Origin: Halomonas sp. HAL1
Lineage (GTDB): Bacteria > Pseudomonadota > Gammaproteobacteria > Pseudomonadales > Halomonadaceae
Assembly: GCF_030544485.1 (NCBI RefSeq)
Contig: NZ_CP130610.1
Coordinates: 620,001-684,000, forward strand
Length of the DNA stretch: 64,000 bases
Direction of reading: 5' to 3'
Shown here one piece after another: positions 62,025 through 64,000 of the stretch. Within the stretch, counting starts at the first letter, position 1. Every line of letters starts with the position of its first letter. A program made the translations under genes and the position numbers. Below the pieces are notes generated by a model that saw only the letters and a program-made list of their open reading frames with translations, searched no databases and was not told the origin of the DNA.

Positions 62025-62609
62025 TTGGAATCAATATTATTACAGATAAGTATCTGTGAGCCTAAGTCTATTACTATAGTGTCTAAAATACTCATCTCTT
62101 ATAAGTCTTATGGCTATCCACTAAATCTTTTAAATATAAAGGCAGCTTTTTTGAAAGTGGCAAAAAAAGGGGTTGATAATAATTTTGGTTATGAGGTTTG
62201 TTGGTCATTTTGGGTGTTAACCCAATTGGATATTGCAATTAATGAAGAAATAGCTGGTCTGACAGGCGTAAATGATTCTATGGCAATATTGTCGATTCTG
62301 ACAGCTAGGGAGAAAGGCATTTATACAGGGCGATTAGATACTAACCACTGGGATGCGATTATTACTAATGATGGGTTGTATGACTCTAGTTGGATGCTTT
62401 GTTATGAGGCAGAAAAGAGAGGTTGGCTTACAAACCAAAATGGCATTGATGCAATTGATAATGATCAATATTTCAAAAAACTTAAAAATTCCGATGTCTC
62501 ATTTTTAAATATGGATAGCACAATAAATCCAATGGATGAGGATGATTTGCATGATGAAACGGAATTTGATACTGAAATAGATATCTTCGATTTAATTTAT
62601 GGTAATTGA
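62025..62609 (+). pseudogene. Reverse transcriptase (Abi/UG type), C-terminal part
   Basis: 194 codons plus stop. After removal of 57061-62024 (the IS30 element and one ATA) this frame follows codon 327 of the RT exactly. The sequence 'LESILLQISICEPKSITIVSKILISYKSYG' and 'VCWSFWVLTQLDIAINEEIAGLTGVNDSMAILSILTAREKGIYTG' matches the helical C-terminal domain of Abi-type RTs, which read E-x2-W-x-L-W and D-S-x-x-x-L. The product ends with an acidic tail. It has no start codon or ribosome-binding site of its own outside IS30 DNA. Confidence 0.88.
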
Positions 62610-62919
62610 ATATAATTAGCATCCATAATGCGAATTTGCATGCGCATATTCGTTTTTAGATTAATTGAGGTTAAATGCTTATGATTGATCATTTAGTTCG
62701 TGCGCAGTATTATCGGCTATTTAGCACAGTTTTATGAGCTGTATGTGCTAATGTTTTAACTACAAGTGGCGTCAGAAAAGAGTTATGGATATAAGTAGTC
62801 TTTAAATTCTTTAATGCACGTCTAATCTTGATTGTGAAAATATTACCCCTTAATTTTGGCTAGCAGGTAGTCCTTTCGTTTTACTCTAAAGTGAGTACAA
62901 ATGAGAGCATGGAAGCGCT
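62610..62919. other. Noncoding spacer between the RT module and rnz
   Basis: AT-rich, no gene. It contains the terminator-like hairpin at 62631-62657, and the composition returns to the chromosomal average at rnz. No mobile-element end is seen. Confidence 0.6.
62631..62657 (+). terminator. Terminator of the RT module
   Basis: CGAATTTGC / GCATATTCG stem with one mismatch and a four-base loop, followed by T5, 22 bases after the RT stop. Confidence 0.65.
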
Positions 62920-63882
62920 ATGAATCTACTGTTCCTCGGTACCTCCGCCGGTGTACCCTCTAAGCAAAGAAACGTCTCCGGGGTCGCTTTGCGAGAAAGC
63001 AAGGGGAAGGGCTGGTACCTGATTGATTGTGGTGAGGGCACCCAGCATCAGGTTTTGCACACAAAGCTGTCGTTCCATTCCTTGAAAGCCATCTTTATTA
63101 CCCACGTGCACGGCGACCACTGCTATGGGCTACCGGGCATACTGGCGAGTGCGGGAATGGGTGGTCGGCAAGCGCCGCTTACCATTGTGGCACCCGCAGG
63201 TATCAAGGCATGGTTGGAGGCCACCTGCGAGGCTACACAGCTATGTTTGCCCTTCGTTCTGGATTTTATCGACTCGGACGAGCTGCCAAGCGTTGAGTTT
63301 GAGAGCATCACGGTTACCACCTACCGACTTTCACACCGGGCGCCGTCCTACGCTTATGGATTTACGGAGACAAAGGTCGACGCCGCTTTGGACGTAGATA
63401 AGCTAGCGCAGAAGGGGATTCCGAGAGGGCCGTTGTGGGGGCAGTTGAAGCAAGGATTTGATGTAGAGTTCGAGGGGGAGCAATTAAAAAGCCATGACTA
63501 CTTACTCTTCAAGAATAAGCCGAGAAAGGTGGTGATTGCTGGAGACAATGACCAACCTGACTTATTAGGTGAGGCATGCGTGGGCGCGCAGGTGCTGGTG
63601 CATGAAGCCACCTACACTGAAGAGATGGCCCAAAAGGCCGGTGATGTAGGCCATAGCTACGCCAAGCTTGTCGCCGCGTTTGCCGAAACCGTGCAGCTGC
63701 CCAACCTAGTGCTGACGCACTTTAGCCCCCGTTACCAGCTCAACCCCCATGCGTCGCCTTCCATTGAGGACATCCGGCAGGAGGCCCTGCGCGTCTATTC
63801 GGGCTCGCTTTACCTGGCGCGGGATTTTGGCGAATACACCCTGGATAAAGCGGGTCAGTTTTCTGAAGTGGCGGGCGAATAG
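62920..63882 (+). CDS. rnz: Ribonuclease Z
   Basis: 320 residues. The metallo-beta-lactamase fold with 'FLGTSAGVPSKQRNVSGVALR', the zinc motif 'THVHGDHCYGLPG', 'VAPAGIKAWLEATCEATQL', 'VIAGDNDQPDLLGEACVGAQVLVHEATYTEEMAQKAGDVGHSYAKLVAAFAETVQLPNLVLTHFSPRY' is diagnostic of RNase Z/ElaC, the tRNA 3'-end endonuclease. Chromosomal-type base composition resumes here, so it probably marks the right boundary of the acquired region. Nothing is recognised in the last 118 bases of the window. Confidence 0.95.
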   Translation: MNLLFLGTSAGVPSKQRNVSGVALRESKGKGWYLIDCGEGTQHQVLHTKLSFHSLKAIFITHVHGDHCYGLPGILASAGMGGRQAPLTIVAPAGIKAWLEATCEATQLCLPFVLDFIDSDELPSVEFESITVTTYRLSHRAPSYAYGFTETKVDAALDVDKLAQKGIPRGPLWGQLKQGFDVEFEGEQLKSHDYLLFKNKPRKVVIAGDNDQPDLLGEACVGAQVLVHEATYTEEMAQKAGDVGHSYAKLVAAFAETVQLPNLVLTHFSPRYQLNPHASPSIEDIRQEALRVYSGSLYLARDFGEYTLDKAGQFSEVAGE

Positions 63883-64000
63883 TCTTTTCGTATGTCGATC
63901 AATCTTGGAAGCAGAGGGCTACTCGAAAATGTATAGCTGAATTGCTTCTGCTCGCGTTGGTTCATAAAGTCATCGGTAGCGCTTTCGCCACCTGAATCCA

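Noticed and set aside
61995..62609. Stand-alone gene starting at the IS30 end
   Set aside because: Its first codons are IS30 terminal repeat, and the reading frame is the exact continuation of the RT gene.

Overview
The window looks like chromosomal DNA of a halophilic gammaproteobacterium, most likely of the Halomonas group. The suhB-like / secF-secD-yajC-tgt-queA block is gammaproteobacterial housekeeping, many proteins have acidic tails, and TRAP, TTT and ABC uptake systems for organic acids and peptides are abundant. The genus is an inference from content, not from a database match.

Layout. 0-6.4 kb: housekeeping (end of an inositol-monophosphatase-family gene, Sec accessory genes, queuosine genes, tRNA-Leu). 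6.3-8.9 kb: a 2.5-kb mini-island between the intact tRNA-Leu(CAA) and a 55-bp copy of its 3' end; it holds two orphan HTH antitoxin-like genes, a DUF2726 protein, a secreted DUF4124 protein and three DnaA-box-like repeats, but no integrase. 9-10.4 kb: a GT4 glycosyltransferase. 10.5-28.8 kb: a catabolic block with AraC and GntR regulators, RidA, an ornithine-cyclodeaminase-family enzyme, a TRAP transporter, three histone-deacetylase/acetylpolyamine-amidohydrolase-like enzymes, two aminotransferases, an FAD oxidase and a Dpp-type ABC transporter.

28.9-47.4 kb: an inserted catabolic island bounded by imperfect direct repeats of about 230 bp (the 3' end of the third deacetylase gene plus its downstream leader). 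It carries a GntR regulator, a COG3618 lactonase-like hydrolase, two beta-hydroxyacid dehydrogenases, TRAP and TTT transporters, a PdxA2-like enzyme, an L-fuconate-dehydratase-like enolase-superfamily enzyme, a LysR regulator, a semialdehyde dehydrogenase, an enoyl-CoA hydratase and a family III CoA-transferase. A repeated operator-like motif (core AATTATGAGTTCAT) lies upstream of the GntR gene and four transcription units, suggesting one regulon. An etfA remnant sits at its right edge.

47.6-62.6 kb: a defence-type region. First comes a translationally coupled four-gene SMC operon (SMC ATPase, MksE-like, kleisin-like, Toprim) resembling Wadjet/MksBEFG but with the SMC gene first. An AT-rich module follows: a small unknown gene, a DUF6575-like protein and a reverse transcriptase of the abortive-infection/UG type. 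The RT gene is cut by an IS30-family element, which is interrupted by an IS66-family element, which is interrupted by an IS4-family element. Each insertion has recognisable ends and target duplications, and removing all three restores one continuous RT reading frame of 521 codons. The window ends with rnz (RNase Z).
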